From positions 806,001 to 870,000 of the forward strand of contig OZ255631.1 in assembly GCA_965276835.1 (NCBI GenBank): DNA of 64,000 nucleotides, given 5' to 3'. This document shows, one piece after another, positions 35,708 to 44,936 of the stretch. Made by a program: the position numbers and the translations under genes. Numbering within the stretch: the first letter of the stretch is position 1; each line of letters starts with the position of its first letter. Source of the DNA: BOG-932 sp965276835. GTDB lineage: Bacteria; Pseudomonadota; Alphaproteobacteria; BOG-932; Roseiterribacteraceae. The notes beneath the pieces are model-generated. The model was not told where the DNA came from, did no database searches, and saw only the letters and a list, made by a program, of their open reading frames with translations.

Positions 35708-37219
35708 ATGACGAAAACATCGCCCGCATGGTCGTTGCCCGCGGACGCGCACAGTCCGCAGGCTTTGTTGGATACGGCTGCGGCGCGGGCGATCGATAAG
35801 GCGGCCATCGCGGCGGGTACGCCGGAAATCGAATTGATGGAGCGGGCGGGGGCGGCGACGGCCGCTGCGATCCTGGCCCGCTGGCAGCCGCGCCCGACAC
35901 TGGTTCTGACCGGGCCCGGAAATAACGGGGGCGACGGCTTCGTCGTCGCGCGCCTGTTGCGGGCGGCAGGCTGGGACGTGCGTATCGCCGGTATGAAACA
36001 GCGAGACGGATTATCGGGCGCCGCCGCGCTCGCCGCCGGCCGCTGGCCCGGAACGATCGAAGACCTGGCTCCCGACACTCCGAACGGCGCCGAGCTTGTC
36101 GTCGATGCCCTGTTCGGGATCGGATTGGGACGCCGGTTGGACGGCGTCGTGCGTACCGTGGTCGAGACTTTGAACGCACTGCCGGTGCCGGTCGTTGCGA
36201 TCGACATCGCGAGCGGCGTCGATTCCGACAGCGGCGCGGTGTTGGGCGCGGCAATCGAGGCCGACCTGACCGTGACGTTCTTTCGCCGCAAGCCCGGCCA
36301 TCTGCTGCTGCCCGGTCGCGATTTGGCGGGTGAGGTGGTGGTATCGGACCTGGATGTCGACGCCAAGGTTTACGCGTCGATCCCGGCGACGATTTTCGCC
36401 AACGAGCCTGGCCTGTGGATCGACGCGTTTCCCTGGCCGGCATCCGGCAGCCATAAATATACACGCGGACATGCGGTTGTACTCGGCGGCACCAAGATGA
36501 CCGGCGCGGCCCGGCTTGCTGCCCATGCCGCACAGAGGATCGGCGCCGGTCTTGTAACGATCGCCGCCGATCCGTCCGTCGTCGCGCTGTATGCTGCCTG
36601 GCGCGCGGATTTGCTGGTCACCCCCGTGTCGACGCCGCGGGATTTCACCGATCTGCTGGCCGACCGGCGGCTGAACGCGGTGCTGCTGGGCCCGGGAGCC
36701 GGCGCCGATGCCCGGCTAGAGGCGGCGATTGGGACCGCACTGGATGCAGAGGTCGGCCTGGTGCTGGACGCCGATGCCTTTCGCGTTCTGGCCGAGCCGA
36801 ATGGCCTGCTCAAGCGTCTCAACGGGCGTGTGTTGATGACACCGCATGAAGGCGAATTTCAGCGCGTCTTCGGCCCTGCGTCGCCAAGGGTTCCGGCTAC
36901 GCTGAAAGCGGCGGCCGATACCGGTGCGACAGTACTGCTAAAGGGTTCGGACACGATTATCGCGACGCCGGATGGAAAACTGATCGTCAATACTGGCGCG
37001 CCCCCCGACTTGGCGACTGCGGGCAGCGGAGACGTTCTCGCCGGCTTGTCTGTCGGATTACTGGCCAATCGGCTGCCGCCAACTTTGGCTGCGTCAATGG
37101 CGTGTTGGATACATGGAAAAGCCGCTTCGCTTTTCGGTCCCGGCCTTATCGCCGGCGACTTACCGGATATAGTACCGCGTATTTTGACAATATTGCGAAA
37201 TTTTCAAAAGAGTCCTTGA
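35708..37219 (+). CDS. nnr: Bifunctional NAD(P)H-hydrate epimerase / dehydratase
   Basis: The 503-residue protein repairs hydrated NADH and NADPH. The N-terminal epimerase domain (about 20-215) holds GPGNNGGDGF and DIASGVDSDSG; the C-terminal ADP-dependent dehydratase (about 220-500) holds KYTRGHAVVLGG, LLGPGAG, TPHEGEF and AGSGDVLAGLSVGLL. The ATG lies only 10 bases beyond the encoded CCA of tRNA-His, with no Shine-Dalgarno sequence, so the mRNA probably arises from the tRNA transcript by 3' processing. Homology begins near residue 18, so a later start cannot be fully excluded. Confidence 0.9.
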   Translation: MTKTSPAWSLPADAHSPQALLDTAAARAIDKAAIAAGTPEIELMERAGAATAAAILARWQPRPTLVLTGPGNNGGDGFVVARLLRAAGWDVRIAGMKQRDGLSGAAALAAGRWPGTIEDLAPDTPNGAELVVDALFGIGLGRRLDGVVRTVVETLNALPVPVVAIDIASGVDSDSGAVLGAAIEADLTVTFFRRKPGHLLLPGRDLAGEVVVSDLDVDAKVYASIPATIFANEPGLWIDAFPWPASGSHKYTRGHAVVLGGTKMTGAARLAAHAAQRIGAGLVTIAADPSVVALYAAWRADLLVTPVSTPRDFTDLLADRRLNAVLLGPGAGADARLEAAIGTALDAEVGLVLDADAFRVLAEPNGLLKRLNGRVLMTPHEGEFQRVFGPASPRVPATLKAAADTGATVLLKGSDTIIATPDGKLIVNTGAPPDLATAGSGDVLAGLSVGLLANRLPPTLAASMACWIHGKAASLFGPGLIAGDLPDIVPRILTILRNFQKSP

Positions 37220-37322
37220 ACGAACGCCATATTTTATGTGTTGATAGCCGCGACAAAAGGTACAGGTAATTTCCGCTAAATCATAAACCGATATAGAGAC
37301 CTGACGCTATTTGGGGGCGCCG

Positions 37323-37565
37323 ATGTGGTTCAAGTCACGGCCTTCGCCATCGATGAATATCGGTTATGGCGCAATGTTCCGTCGCTTTCGTGCGCCGGAG
37401 ATCGTTGAAACAGCGCATATTATCGAAGTCTCACCGGATTCCGCCGGCATCATGCATGTCAGGTTCAACCTGCAAATCTCCGGTCCGCGCTATTCGGAAG
37501 AAGACCAGCGCACGCTGGCGCTGGAATCCTTCCGCTCACTGTACCGGGATGCGGTCGCCGTCTGA
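37323..37565 (+). CDS. Hypothetical small protein
   Basis: The 80-residue frame begins at an ATG with GGGGGCG just upstream. It is basic at the N-terminus, with a mid-protein beta-like stretch (AGIMHVRFNLQIS) and a helical tail ending ALESFRSLYRDAVAV. There is no membrane segment or signal peptide, and no family I recognise. Codon use resembles the neighbours. It stands alone between nnr and a convergent small membrane protein gene. Confidence 0.55.
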   Translation: MWFKSRPSPSMNIGYGAMFRRFRAPEIVETAHIIEVSPDSAGIMHVRFNLQISGPRYSEEDQRTLALESFRSLYRDAVAV

Positions 37566-37787
37566 TCAGCTGCTCTTGCGCCCGAAAATCACCAGCGCGC
37601 CGCCGATCACGATCGCGGCGATCCCGGCTGCCGGATAAAGATAAACATTGTGTTCCTTATCGGCCGTCGCGTGGATCGGGCCGAGATCGACGACTTTTTC
37701 TTGCGTCGTGTAATTAAAGCTTCGCACGGCCAAGACAACGATGCCGATCACGATCAGAAGCACGCCCGCCAATCCAAGTCCGCGCAT
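37566..37787 (-). CDS. Small two-TM membrane protein (DUF3185-like)
   Basis: The 73-residue protein has two hydrophobic segments, LGLAGVLLIVIGIVVLAV near the start and AAGIAAIVIGGALVIFG near the end, joined by a soluble loop VVDLGPIHATADKEHN. The VVDLGPIHATAD wording matches small DUF3185-like inner membrane proteins; I am unsure of the exact family. A strong ribosome binding site (GGAGGG) five bases before the ATG at 37787 decides the start. An EcfG-type promoter precedes it, suggesting stress induction. Confidence 0.7.
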   Translation of the reverse strand: MRGLGLAGVLLIVIGIVVLAVRSFNYTTQEKVVDLGPIHATADKEHNVYLYPAAGIAAIVIGGALVIFGRKSS

Positions 37788-37817
37788 AATACCCTCCATT
37801 GAAATAATCGCGGAGGG

Positions 37818-37843
37818 AACTGCAGGTTTCGTGATTTGGTTCC
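37818..37843 (-). promoter_or_regulatory. Candidate EcfG-type promoter (GGAAC-N17-AGTT)
   Basis: On the minus strand, GGAAC at 37843-37839 is followed after 17 bases by AGTT (three of four match CGTT). Its first 13 bases, GGAACCAAATCAC, are identical to the promoter of the EcfG-like sigma gene at 10295. The predicted start lies about 25 bases before the ATG at 37787. Confidence 0.55.
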
Positions 37844-37883
37844 ACAGACGAATGTGAAAAAATCCAACCGCGCTTCGTAATGA

Positions 37884-38897
37884 TTACGGCTTGGGCGGCT
37901 CAGCTTTATAGGACGAGCCAACGATCTCGCGAAAGAAATAGAGCGGACGGCCCTTGGTCTGCACGAAGGTGCGGCTGACATATTCACCGATCAAGGCCAG
38001 CATGAATATTTGCGCGCCGCCCAGCAACATCACCGCGATGATCAGGCTGGTCCAGCCTGGCTGGGTCGAGAAGAACAACCAGGAAATCAGCGAATAAAGG
38101 ATGCCGAGCCACGACAGACCGACCAGGATCATGCCGGCATAAAGGCCGATCCTCAGCGGCTTGGCTGAAAATGCGGTGATCGCGTCCAGCGCGAAATTGA
38201 TCATCTTGGCGAAGGTATAGCCGGTTTCGCCCGCAAAACGGGACTGCCGGTCATATTCGAGCGGCACCTGTTTGAAACCGATCCAGCTGACCATGCCGCG
38301 GATGAAGCGGTGCGCCTCCGGCATGCTGAGCAATGCCTCCAGCACCCGGCGGCTCATCAGGCGGAAGTCGCCGGCATCGGTCGGAATGTCGAAGTCGATC
38401 AGCTGCGCCAGCACGCGGTAGAACAGCCTGGCCGTCACCTTCTTGCGCTTGCTCTCGCCGTCGCGCTTGCGGCGCTTGCCATAGACAACGTCGGCGCCCC
38501 CATCCATCGCCGCCATCATCGCGCCCAGCAATTCCGGCGGATCCTGCAAATCGGCATCGAGGATGAAGATACGTTCGCCCCGACAGATCGAAAGTGCTGC
38601 GGTCAGCGCCGCCTGATGGCCGAAATTGCGCGACAGGTCGATGCCGATGATGTGCGGGTCGGTTTCGGCCAGGCGGCCGATCGCGCCCCAGGTGTCATCA
38701 CTGGCCGATCCGTCATTGACAAGGATCACTTCATAATCGTCCCCCACAACCTCCCGGCAGGCGGTAGTCAGACGGCGGTAAAGCTCCGGCAGGCCAGCCT
38801 CTTCGTTATAACAAGGGATCGTGACCGACAGGCGTGGACGAGGCGCATCCGCCGCGATCGGGTTGACGATGGGGCCAGTGGCCGCAATCGTGTCCAT
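37884..38897 (-). CDS. Polyprenyl-phosphate glycosyltransferase, GT2 family
   Basis: The 337-residue enzyme has the GT-A domain with TIPCYNEEAGL, LVNDGSASDDT, SRNFGHQAALTAAL and LDADLQDPPE (DxD), then GDFRLMSRRV. Two C-terminal TM segments (about 250-305: LYAGMILVGLSWLGILYSLI and SLIIAVMLLGGAQIFMLAL) anchor it, and it ends GRPLYFFREIVGSSYK. The build resembles GtrB/ArnC-type enzymes that transfer a sugar to undecaprenyl phosphate. The ATG at 38897 is preferred over a GTG at 38942; the difference is 15 residues. Confidence 0.85.
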   Translation of the reverse strand: MDTIAATGPIVNPIAADAPRPRLSVTIPCYNEEAGLPELYRRLTTACREVVGDDYEVILVNDGSASDDTWGAIGRLAETDPHIIGIDLSRNFGHQAALTAALSICRGERIFILDADLQDPPELLGAMMAAMDGGADVVYGKRRKRDGESKRKKVTARLFYRVLAQLIDFDIPTDAGDFRLMSRRVLEALLSMPEAHRFIRGMVSWIGFKQVPLEYDRQSRFAGETGYTFAKMINFALDAITAFSAKPLRIGLYAGMILVGLSWLGILYSLISWLFFSTQPGWTSLIIAVMLLGGAQIFMLALIGEYVSRTFVQTKGRPLYFFREIVGSSYKAEPPKP

Positions 38898-38964
38898 TAT
38901 CGTTTTGCCCGACCGTTCTTTGTCATGTCCGCCAATTACCACATCGCTTTCCGCGAGGGTATCG

Positions 38965-40704
38965 TTACGGGTCGCGGAATGCGTTGGTGATAGGGAAGCG
39001 CCGGTCGCGGCTGAGGTTGCGGCGGGAAATCTTGACCCCCGGCGGCGCCTGCCTGCGTTTGTACTCCGCCAGATAGAGCAGGTGCTGCACCCGCCGCACC
39101 GTGGCGAGCGGGAAGCCCAGATCGGCGATGGCTTGCGCCGGTTCCTCGCGCTCGATCAGCCCCAGCAGGATGGCGTCCAGCACGTCATAGGGCGGCAGGG
39201 AATCCTGGTCGGTCTGGTTGGGGCGCAACTCCGCCGTGGGCGGCTTGACGATGATCGCCTCGGGGATGACCAGCCCGTCCGGCCCAAGAGCGCCTGCCGG
39301 CCGCGCACGATTGCGCCAGGACGACAGGGCGAAAACGGTGGTCTTGTAGACGTCCTTCAGCACCGAATAGCCGCCGCACATGTCGCCATAGAGCGTGGCA
39401 TAGCCAACCGACATTTCAGACTTGTTGCCGGTGGTCAGCACCATCCAGCCGAACTTGTTGGATAGCGCCATCAACAGGACGCCGCGTACGCGCGCTTGCA
39501 GGTTTTCCTCGGTGGTATCGGCGTCGCGGCCGGCGAAGAGGGGCGCCAGCGTGCCCTCCAACGCCGAGACTCCGTCCATGATCGACAGCGTTTCCAGCTC
39601 GACGCCCAGATGCGCGGCGCATTCGGCGGCGTCATCCTGGCTGGCGGAACTGGTGAAGCGCGAGGGCAAGCGCACCAGATGGACCTTGTCGGCACCCAGC
39701 GCATCGACCGCCACGGCGGCGGACAGCGCGGAATCGATGCCGCCCGACATGCCCAGCACAACACCGGGAAAGCGGTTCTTGTTGACGTAATCGCGCAGGC
39801 CCAGCGTCATCGCGGCATAGATTTCCGCGAGGTCCGCCTCGGTCGGATCGGTCGAACCGTTGGCGAAGGGCGTGGTTGCGCGGCCGGTCATCAGCGAGAC
39901 CGGCAAGACGCCGGATGGCATGGGCTCATGGCCGGTATCGGTGCGCCTTATGTCGATCGTCGCCACGATGTCCTGCCAGGCGGGCAGGGCGGCCACGGTC
40001 GCTCCATTAGCATCGACAACGAAGGTGCCGCCGTCGAACACAAGTTCGTCCTGGCCGCCGACCTGATTCAGATAGACCAGGGGCAGGCCGGTTTCTCGCG
40101 CCCGCGCCTCGGCCAGCGCCAGACGCTGGGTCACCTTGCCCAGTTCGAAGGGCGAGCCGTTGGGCACGATCAATATTTCCGCTCCGCCGCGCGCCAGGGC
40201 GTCGGCTGCTGCCGGGAACCAGACATCCTCGCAAATCGGCACGCCGATTTTCAATCCGCGAAAATCGATCGGCGTTGGCAGCAATCCGGCGGTGAAGACG
40301 CGCTTTTCGTCGAACACGCCGTAATTCGGCAGTTCGTGCTTGGTGCGGATCGCCTGGATCTTGCCGCCGTCGAGCAGGAAGACGGCGTTGTAAACGCCGC
40401 CATCGGCCAGCGGCCCCGTTACGAGGAGAGCCGGGCCTCCGTCGGCGGTCTCGGCGGCCAAGGCTTCGATCGCCAGCCGTGTGGCTTCCAGAACGCTCGG
40501 CCGCAACACCAGGTCTTCCGGCGGATAGCCGACCAGCACCAGTTCAGGAAAGGCGACCAGATCGGCGCCATCCGCGGCGGCCTTGGCGCGGGCGGCGCGC
40601 ACCAGATCGGCATTGCCCTTGATGTCGCCGACAGTCGGGTTCACCTGCGCCATGGCAAGCCTGAAACCTGCCTTGGCCGGCCGTTCGTTAGAGGTCTGGG
40701 TCAT
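38965..40704 (-). CDS. nadE: Glutamine-dependent NAD synthetase
   Basis: The 579-residue enzyme joins an N-terminal nitrilase-type glutaminase (E54 in FPEL, Lys in RTKHELPNYGVFDE, Cys in VPICEDVWFP) to the NAD synthase domain (VLGMSGGIDSALSAAVAVDALG, TTGNKSEMSVGYATLYGDMCGG), and ends ITNAFRDP. It converts deamido-NAD to NAD using glutamine. Length and order fit the long bacterial NadE. It follows manC after 20 bases, so the two may be co-transcribed. Confidence 0.95.
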   Translation of the reverse strand: MTQTSNERPAKAGFRLAMAQVNPTVGDIKGNADLVRAARAKAAADGADLVAFPELVLVGYPPEDLVLRPSVLEATRLAIEALAAETADGGPALLVTGPLADGGVYNAVFLLDGGKIQAIRTKHELPNYGVFDEKRVFTAGLLPTPIDFRGLKIGVPICEDVWFPAAADALARGGAEILIVPNGSPFELGKVTQRLALAEARARETGLPLVYLNQVGGQDELVFDGGTFVVDANGATVAALPAWQDIVATIDIRRTDTGHEPMPSGVLPVSLMTGRATTPFANGSTDPTEADLAEIYAAMTLGLRDYVNKNRFPGVVLGMSGGIDSALSAAVAVDALGADKVHLVRLPSRFTSSASQDDAAECAAHLGVELETLSIMDGVSALEGTLAPLFAGRDADTTEENLQARVRGVLLMALSNKFGWMVLTTGNKSEMSVGYATLYGDMCGGYSVLKDVYKTTVFALSSWRNRARPAGALGPDGLVIPEAIIVKPPTAELRPNQTDQDSLPPYDVLDAILLGLIEREEPAQAIADLGFPLATVRRVQHLLYLAEYKRRQAPPGVKISRRNLSRDRRFPITNAFRDP

Positions 40705-40724
40705 CGCGGTGCTGTTCGAACCCT

Positions 40725-42146
40725 TCAGGTCCGTCCGTAATCGTCGTGCAGCCGGACGAAGTCGTCCTCGCCCAGATAGTCGCCGGAACGAACCTCGATC
40801 AGTTCCAACGGATCGCTGCCGATATTCTCCACGCGGTTGGCCGCGCCGACCGGGATTGAGATCGACATATTGGCTGTCAGGGTGACCAGTTCATCGCCAC
40901 GGGTGACACGCGCCGTGCCGTTGACCACGACCCAATGCTTGGCGCGCTGCGCATGGGATTTCAGCGACAGCTTGGCTCCCGGCTTCACCGTCAGGCGTTT
41001 CACCTGATAGCGCGTTCCGGAATCGAGCGCCTGCACCGTGCCCCAGGGCTGGTTGACCAGTTTATGCGATATGCCCTCGGTCCGGCCGCTCTCGCGCAGG
41101 CGGGTGACGAACCGCTTCACGTCCTGCGCCCTGTCCTTGGCGATTGCCATGACCACGTCGCCGGTGGCGACCATGATGATATCCTTGAGGCCCAGCGTGG
41201 CGATCAGCGGCCCGTGCGAGCGCAGGTACGACCCTTCGGTTTCCTCGGTCATCACGTCGCCGATGGAGACGTTGGCGGTGTCGTCCTTGTCCCCGATCTC
41301 CCACAGCGCCGACCACGAGCCGATGTCGCTCCAACCCAGATTGGCCGGTACGATCGCCGACTTCGTCGTTTTTTCCATCAGGGCATAGTCGATGGATTTG
41401 GAGGCGACGGCGCCGAAGATCGTGTCGTCCAGCCGCAGCACGGGACCGTCTTTCGTGCCGGCCTCGACCGATTCGATGGCGCCCGCGGTCATCTCCGGCT
41501 CGAACACCGCCAATTCTGCCAGCATCAGGTCGGCGCGGAACACGAACATGCCGCTGTTCCAGTTCCAGTCGCCCTCCGCCAGATAGCCGGCGGCGGTTGC
41601 CAGATCGGGTTTCTCGACGAACTTCGCAATGTCGAACGCCCCGTCGATGCCACCGATCGGCCCGCCCTGGCGGATATAGCCATAGCCGGTTTCCGGTGCC
41701 GTCGGGGTGATGCCGAAGGTGACGAGCCGCCCCGCGTCGGCCGCCTCGGCGGCCGTCTTAATCGCTGTACTCAGCGCCGCCGAATTGCGGATCAGATGGT
41801 CGGACGGCAGGACCAGCAGCAGCGCACCCGGATCGCGCTTTTGCAGCCACGCGGCGGCGGCGGCGATTGCCGGCGCGGTGTTGCGGGCCACGGGCTCGAT
41901 GATGATCGCCTCGGGCGTCACGCCGATGGCCGCCAGTTGTTCCTGAACCAGGAAGCGATGATCTTGATTGCATACGACAATCGGTCCGGCGAAGCCGTCG
42001 CCCGTCACGCGCCGCACCGTTCCGGCCAGCAGGCTTTCGGGCCCGACCAGCGACAGAAGTTGCTTCGGCATCAGGTCGCGCGATAACGGCCAAAGGCGCG
42101 TGCCGGAACCGCCGGACAGTATCACTGGGTAAATCGTGCGCGTCAT
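40725..42146 (-). CDS. manC: Mannose-1-phosphate guanylyltransferase / mannose-6-phosphate isomerase (type II)
   Basis: The 473-residue bifunctional enzyme has the nucleotidyltransferase signature LSGGSGTRLWPLSR, VLPSDHLI, KFVEKPD, NSGMFVFRADLML and a C-terminal cupin-type isomerase domain (LVNQPWGTVQALDSGTRYQVKRLTVKPGAKLSLKSHAQRAKHWVV, His ligands). It makes GDP-mannose from fructose-6-phosphate-derived mannose-6-phosphate with GTP, feeding LPS or exopolysaccharide. A GT2 glycosyltransferase is encoded two genes downstream. Confidence 0.95.
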   Translation of the reverse strand: MTRTIYPVILSGGSGTRLWPLSRDLMPKQLLSLVGPESLLAGTVRRVTGDGFAGPIVVCNQDHRFLVQEQLAAIGVTPEAIIIEPVARNTAPAIAAAAAWLQKRDPGALLLVLPSDHLIRNSAALSTAIKTAAEAADAGRLVTFGITPTAPETGYGYIRQGGPIGGIDGAFDIAKFVEKPDLATAAGYLAEGDWNWNSGMFVFRADLMLAELAVFEPEMTAGAIESVEAGTKDGPVLRLDDTIFGAVASKSIDYALMEKTTKSAIVPANLGWSDIGSWSALWEIGDKDDTANVSIGDVMTEETEGSYLRSHGPLIATLGLKDIIMVATGDVVMAIAKDRAQDVKRFVTRLRESGRTEGISHKLVNQPWGTVQALDSGTRYQVKRLTVKPGAKLSLKSHAQRAKHWVVVNGTARVTRGDELVTLTANMSISIPVGAANRVENIGSDPLELIEVRSGDYLGEDDFVRLHDDYGRT

Positions 42147-42228
42147 TTTCTGCTGTGCCGACTACGAGAATTAAATGTGTTGGGAAAGATAGGGTAAAGC
42201 CGCCGGAGCGTCCATGTGCGCGCCTGGG

Positions 42229-43413
42229 CTAAGCCGCCTTTGCCAGCCGCTCGAATGCTTCTTCCAGATCGTCCTTCAGGTCGTCGACATCCTCCAGCCC
42301 GGCGTGGAGCCGCAACAGGACCCCGCCTGGCCATTTCTTCGTACTGCGCGTCGGCAGGTGGAAGCCGGGGACGATCAGCGATTCATAGCCGCCCCAGCTC
42401 CATCCCATCTTGAACAGCGACATGCCTTCGACCATCGCGGTGACAGCGGCGCGGGAATAGGGCTTGAGCAGAACGCCGAACAAGCCGGAGCAGCCTGAGA
42501 AATCCCGTTTCCACAAGGCATGGCCAGGGTCGTGCGGCATGGCGGGGTGCAGAACGGTCTCGACCTCCGGCCGAGCCATCAGCCATTCGGCGAGTTTAAG
42601 GCCCGTGGCGCCGTGGCGTTCCAGCCGGACGGGCAGGGTGCGCAGGCCGCGCAGGCCCAGATACATATCGTCCGCACCTGCCGACTGGCCGGTGATCACA
42701 TGGCCGGTTTTCAGCTTCTCATAGGTCTTTTGGTCGATCGCCGTGGTCACGCCCAGCATGGCGTCGGAATGGCCGCCGATATATTTGGTCGCCGCCTGGA
42801 TCGACAGATCGACGCCATGCGCCAGCGGCTTGAACAGCACCGGCGTTGCCCAGCTGTTGTCAATCATCGTCGTGATGTTCCGCGCCTTGGCCAGGGCCGT
42901 GATCGCCGGCACATCCTGCACCTCGAAGCTCCAGGAGCCGGGGGATTCCAGAAAGACGACCTTGGTGTTGGGCCGGAACACGCCCGCGATGCCGGCGCCG
43001 ATTTCCGGGTCGTAGAATTCAACGGTCACGCCGTAACCGGCCAGCACCTTGCCGGCGAAGCTGCGCGTCGGGCCATAGACGGAGTCCGCGATCAGCAGAT
43101 GATCCCCTGCCTTTAGCCAGGTCAGAAGCGAAGTGCAGCACGCCGCGAGGCCGGACGAGGCGACGACCGCGCCATAGCCGCCTTCCAGGGCTGTGACCGC
43201 ATCTTCGAACGCCTTGCTGGTCGGCGTGCCGACGCGGCCATAGCGCATGCCCTCGAACGGCTTGGTTTCGCCGCGTTCCAGCAGTTCGACGGTCGGGAAG
43301 ACAACGGTGGAGGTATGATAGACCGGTGGATTGACCGTGCCGTTATGGCTCAGCGGGTCGTAACCGGCGTGGGTTGCGACGGTCGCGGCGCCCCGTTTCT
43401 TCTTGCCCGTCAT
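42229..43413 (-). CDS. metC: Cystathionine beta-lyase
   Basis: The 394-residue Cys/Met metabolism PLP enzyme has the start TVATHAGYDP, YGRVGTPTSKAFEDAV, ASSGLAACCTSLLTWL and the Schiff-base Lys in SIQAATKYIGGHSDAMLG. The wording NPPVYHTSTVVFPTVELLE and the WSWGGYESL end are typical of MetC rather than MetB/MetZ. It cleaves cystathionine to homocysteine, pyruvate and ammonia. The ATG overlaps the sseA stop (ATGA); the longer frame upstream is the sseA shadow. Confidence 0.9.
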   Translation of the reverse strand: MTGKKKRGAATVATHAGYDPLSHNGTVNPPVYHTSTVVFPTVELLERGETKPFEGMRYGRVGTPTSKAFEDAVTALEGGYGAVVASSGLAACCTSLLTWLKAGDHLLIADSVYGPTRSFAGKVLAGYGVTVEFYDPEIGAGIAGVFRPNTKVVFLESPGSWSFEVQDVPAITALAKARNITTMIDNSWATPVLFKPLAHGVDLSIQAATKYIGGHSDAMLGVTTAIDQKTYEKLKTGHVITGQSAGADDMYLGLRGLRTLPVRLERHGATGLKLAEWLMARPEVETVLHPAMPHDPGHALWKRDFSGCSGLFGVLLKPYSRAAVTAMVEGMSLFKMGWSWGGYESLIVPGFHLPTRSTKKWPGGVLLRLHAGLEDVDDLKDDLEEAFERLAKAA

Positions 43414-44261
43414 GCCGGCCCCTGTGCGGCGGGCAGTTCGGTGTGCGAGCCCCATTCGGCCCACGATCCGTCATAGACCGCGGCGTCGGGGCGGCCGATC
43501 TGGTTCAGCGCCAGTGCGATGACGCAGGCGGTTACGCCGCTGCCGCACGAGGCGACGACCGGGCCATCGGTCAAGCCGGCGGCGCTCAGTTTTTCGCGGA
43601 GCTGCTCGGGCAGCAGCAAAGTCTTGGACGCCGGATCGATCAGGTCGGCGAAGGGCAGGGACTTGGCGCCGGGAATATGACCGCCGCGCCCGTTGGCCCA
43701 AGGTTCCGGCGCGGTGCCCTCGAACCGCCCGGCAGCCCGGGCATCGACCAGTGTTTCGCCGCCTTGCTCGGACACGGCTTTCACCGCGGCGAGGTCGCGC
43801 ACGAGATGCGGGCGGAAATCGGCGACATAGCTCTTGGCCGGACGCGCAATCGCCGCGCCGCTTACCGTCGGGCGGCCCTCGGCCACCCATTTCGGCAGCC
43901 CGCCATCCAGCACCGCCACGTTTTCATGGCCGAAGACGCGGAACATCCACCAGACGCGGACCGCCGCGCTGGCCATGCCGGTCGCGTCATAGACCACCAC
44001 GAAATCATCCACGCCGACGCCCAGCATACCCGCCTCGGCCGCGAACTCTTCCGGCGTCGGCAGCATGTGGGGCAGGGGCGAAGCCCGGTTCGAAATCCGG
44101 TCGATGTCGAAATGCACCGCGCCCGGAATATGTTTTTCGGTGAACAGAGCAACGCCATTTGGGCCCGTGCCCTTCATCGCCCAGCTCGCGTCCAGCAAGA
44201 CGATGCCGGGCTGGTTCATGCGGGCCGCCAACGCGTCGGTTGAAATTAATCCCGATGTCAT
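43410..44261 (-). CDS. sseA: 3-mercaptopyruvate sulfurtransferase (rhodanese)
   Basis: The 283-residue protein has two rhodanese domains. The inactive N-terminal one holds DASW and FGHENVAVLDGGLPKW; the active one holds LVDARAAGRFEG and the Cys of CGSGVTAC at C239. CGSGVT is the mercaptopyruvate sulfurtransferase loop. It transfers sulfur from 3-mercaptopyruvate to thiols. The ATG at 44261 overlaps the nudix gene stop (ATGA). It lies between nudix and metC in a tightly coupled sulfur/nucleotide operon. Confidence 0.9.
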   Translation of the reverse strand: MTSGLISTDALAARMNQPGIVLLDASWAMKGTGPNGVALFTEKHIPGAVHFDIDRISNRASPLPHMLPTPEEFAAEAGMLGVGVDDFVVVYDATGMASAAVRVWWMFRVFGHENVAVLDGGLPKWVAEGRPTVSGAAIARPAKSYVADFRPHLVRDLAAVKAVSEQGGETLVDARAAGRFEGTAPEPWANGRGGHIPGAKSLPFADLIDPASKTLLLPEQLREKLSAAGLTDGPVVASCGSGVTACVIALALNQIGRPDAAVYDGSWAEWGSHTELPAAQGPA

Positions 44262-44863
44262 GGCTTCAACCACCGTTGGCGCAGCGTATCGTGATGCCGC
44301 GCCAGCCAGGATAGGGCGATAATCAGCGCCGCGTTGGTGATGGATCCGTCGTCCAGCCAGCCGAACGCTGTCGCGGCCGGTACGATATGGGTCTTGATGT
44401 CCTCGTGCTCATCCTCAAGCCCGTGCACGCCGCCGGCCTTGCTGCTGTCGATCTCGCCGACAAAAGCCTGGCAGACCTCGGAGCAGGCGCCCGTGCTGTA
44501 GAGGAATTTGCCGACGAATTCGATCCGGCCGATCGTGGCGCCGGCCTCTTCCAGGGCTTCGCGCCGCGCGACCTGTTCCGGCGTCTCGCCCTCGTCGACG
44601 ATTCCGGCAACACATTCGATCAGCCACGGCCCCATTCCCGCCGCCAGCGCGCCTGCGCGGAATTGCTCTATCAGCACCACCGCGTCGGCATGCGGGTCGT
44701 AAAGCAGGACAACCACCGAATGACCGCGCTCGAACACCTCGCGGAACATCTGCTCGCTCCAGCCGCCGCCGAACAGGCGGTGGCGCAGGACATAACGGTC
44801 GATCCGGAAATAGCTCTGGCAGACCGTCTTGCGTTCGAGGATTTCGACGTCGTCTTCAGTCAT
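44258..44863 (-). CDS. Nudix hydrolase, ADP-ribose pyrophosphatase-like
   Basis: The 201-residue protein has the Nudix box GIVDEGETPEQVARREALEEAGATI, with conserved G, E, RE and EE residues, preceded by EQFRAGALAAGMGPWLIE, the wording of ADP-ribose pyrophosphatases. It should hydrolyse ADP-ribose or a similar nucleotide sugar, with Mg. It is first of the nudix-sseA-metC operon. Confidence 0.9.
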   Translation of the reverse strand: MTEDDVEILERKTVCQSYFRIDRYVLRHRLFGGGWSEQMFREVFERGHSVVVLLYDPHADAVVLIEQFRAGALAAGMGPWLIECVAGIVDEGETPEQVARREALEEAGATIGRIEFVGKFLYSTGACSEVCQAFVGEIDSSKAGGVHGLEDEHEDIKTHIVPAATAFGWLDDGSITNAALIIALSWLARHHDTLRQRWLKP

Positions 44864-44936
44864 AAGAATGCCGTCGCACGCGATGATGGATCATCATCCG
44901 TTACCATCGAAAGGCGGCCGGCGGAAGGGTGGCGGA

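Noticed and set aside
42147..42228. Riboswitch or leader near the metC operon
   Set aside because: No SAM or cobalamin aptamer motif can be seen here or upstream of the nudix gene.
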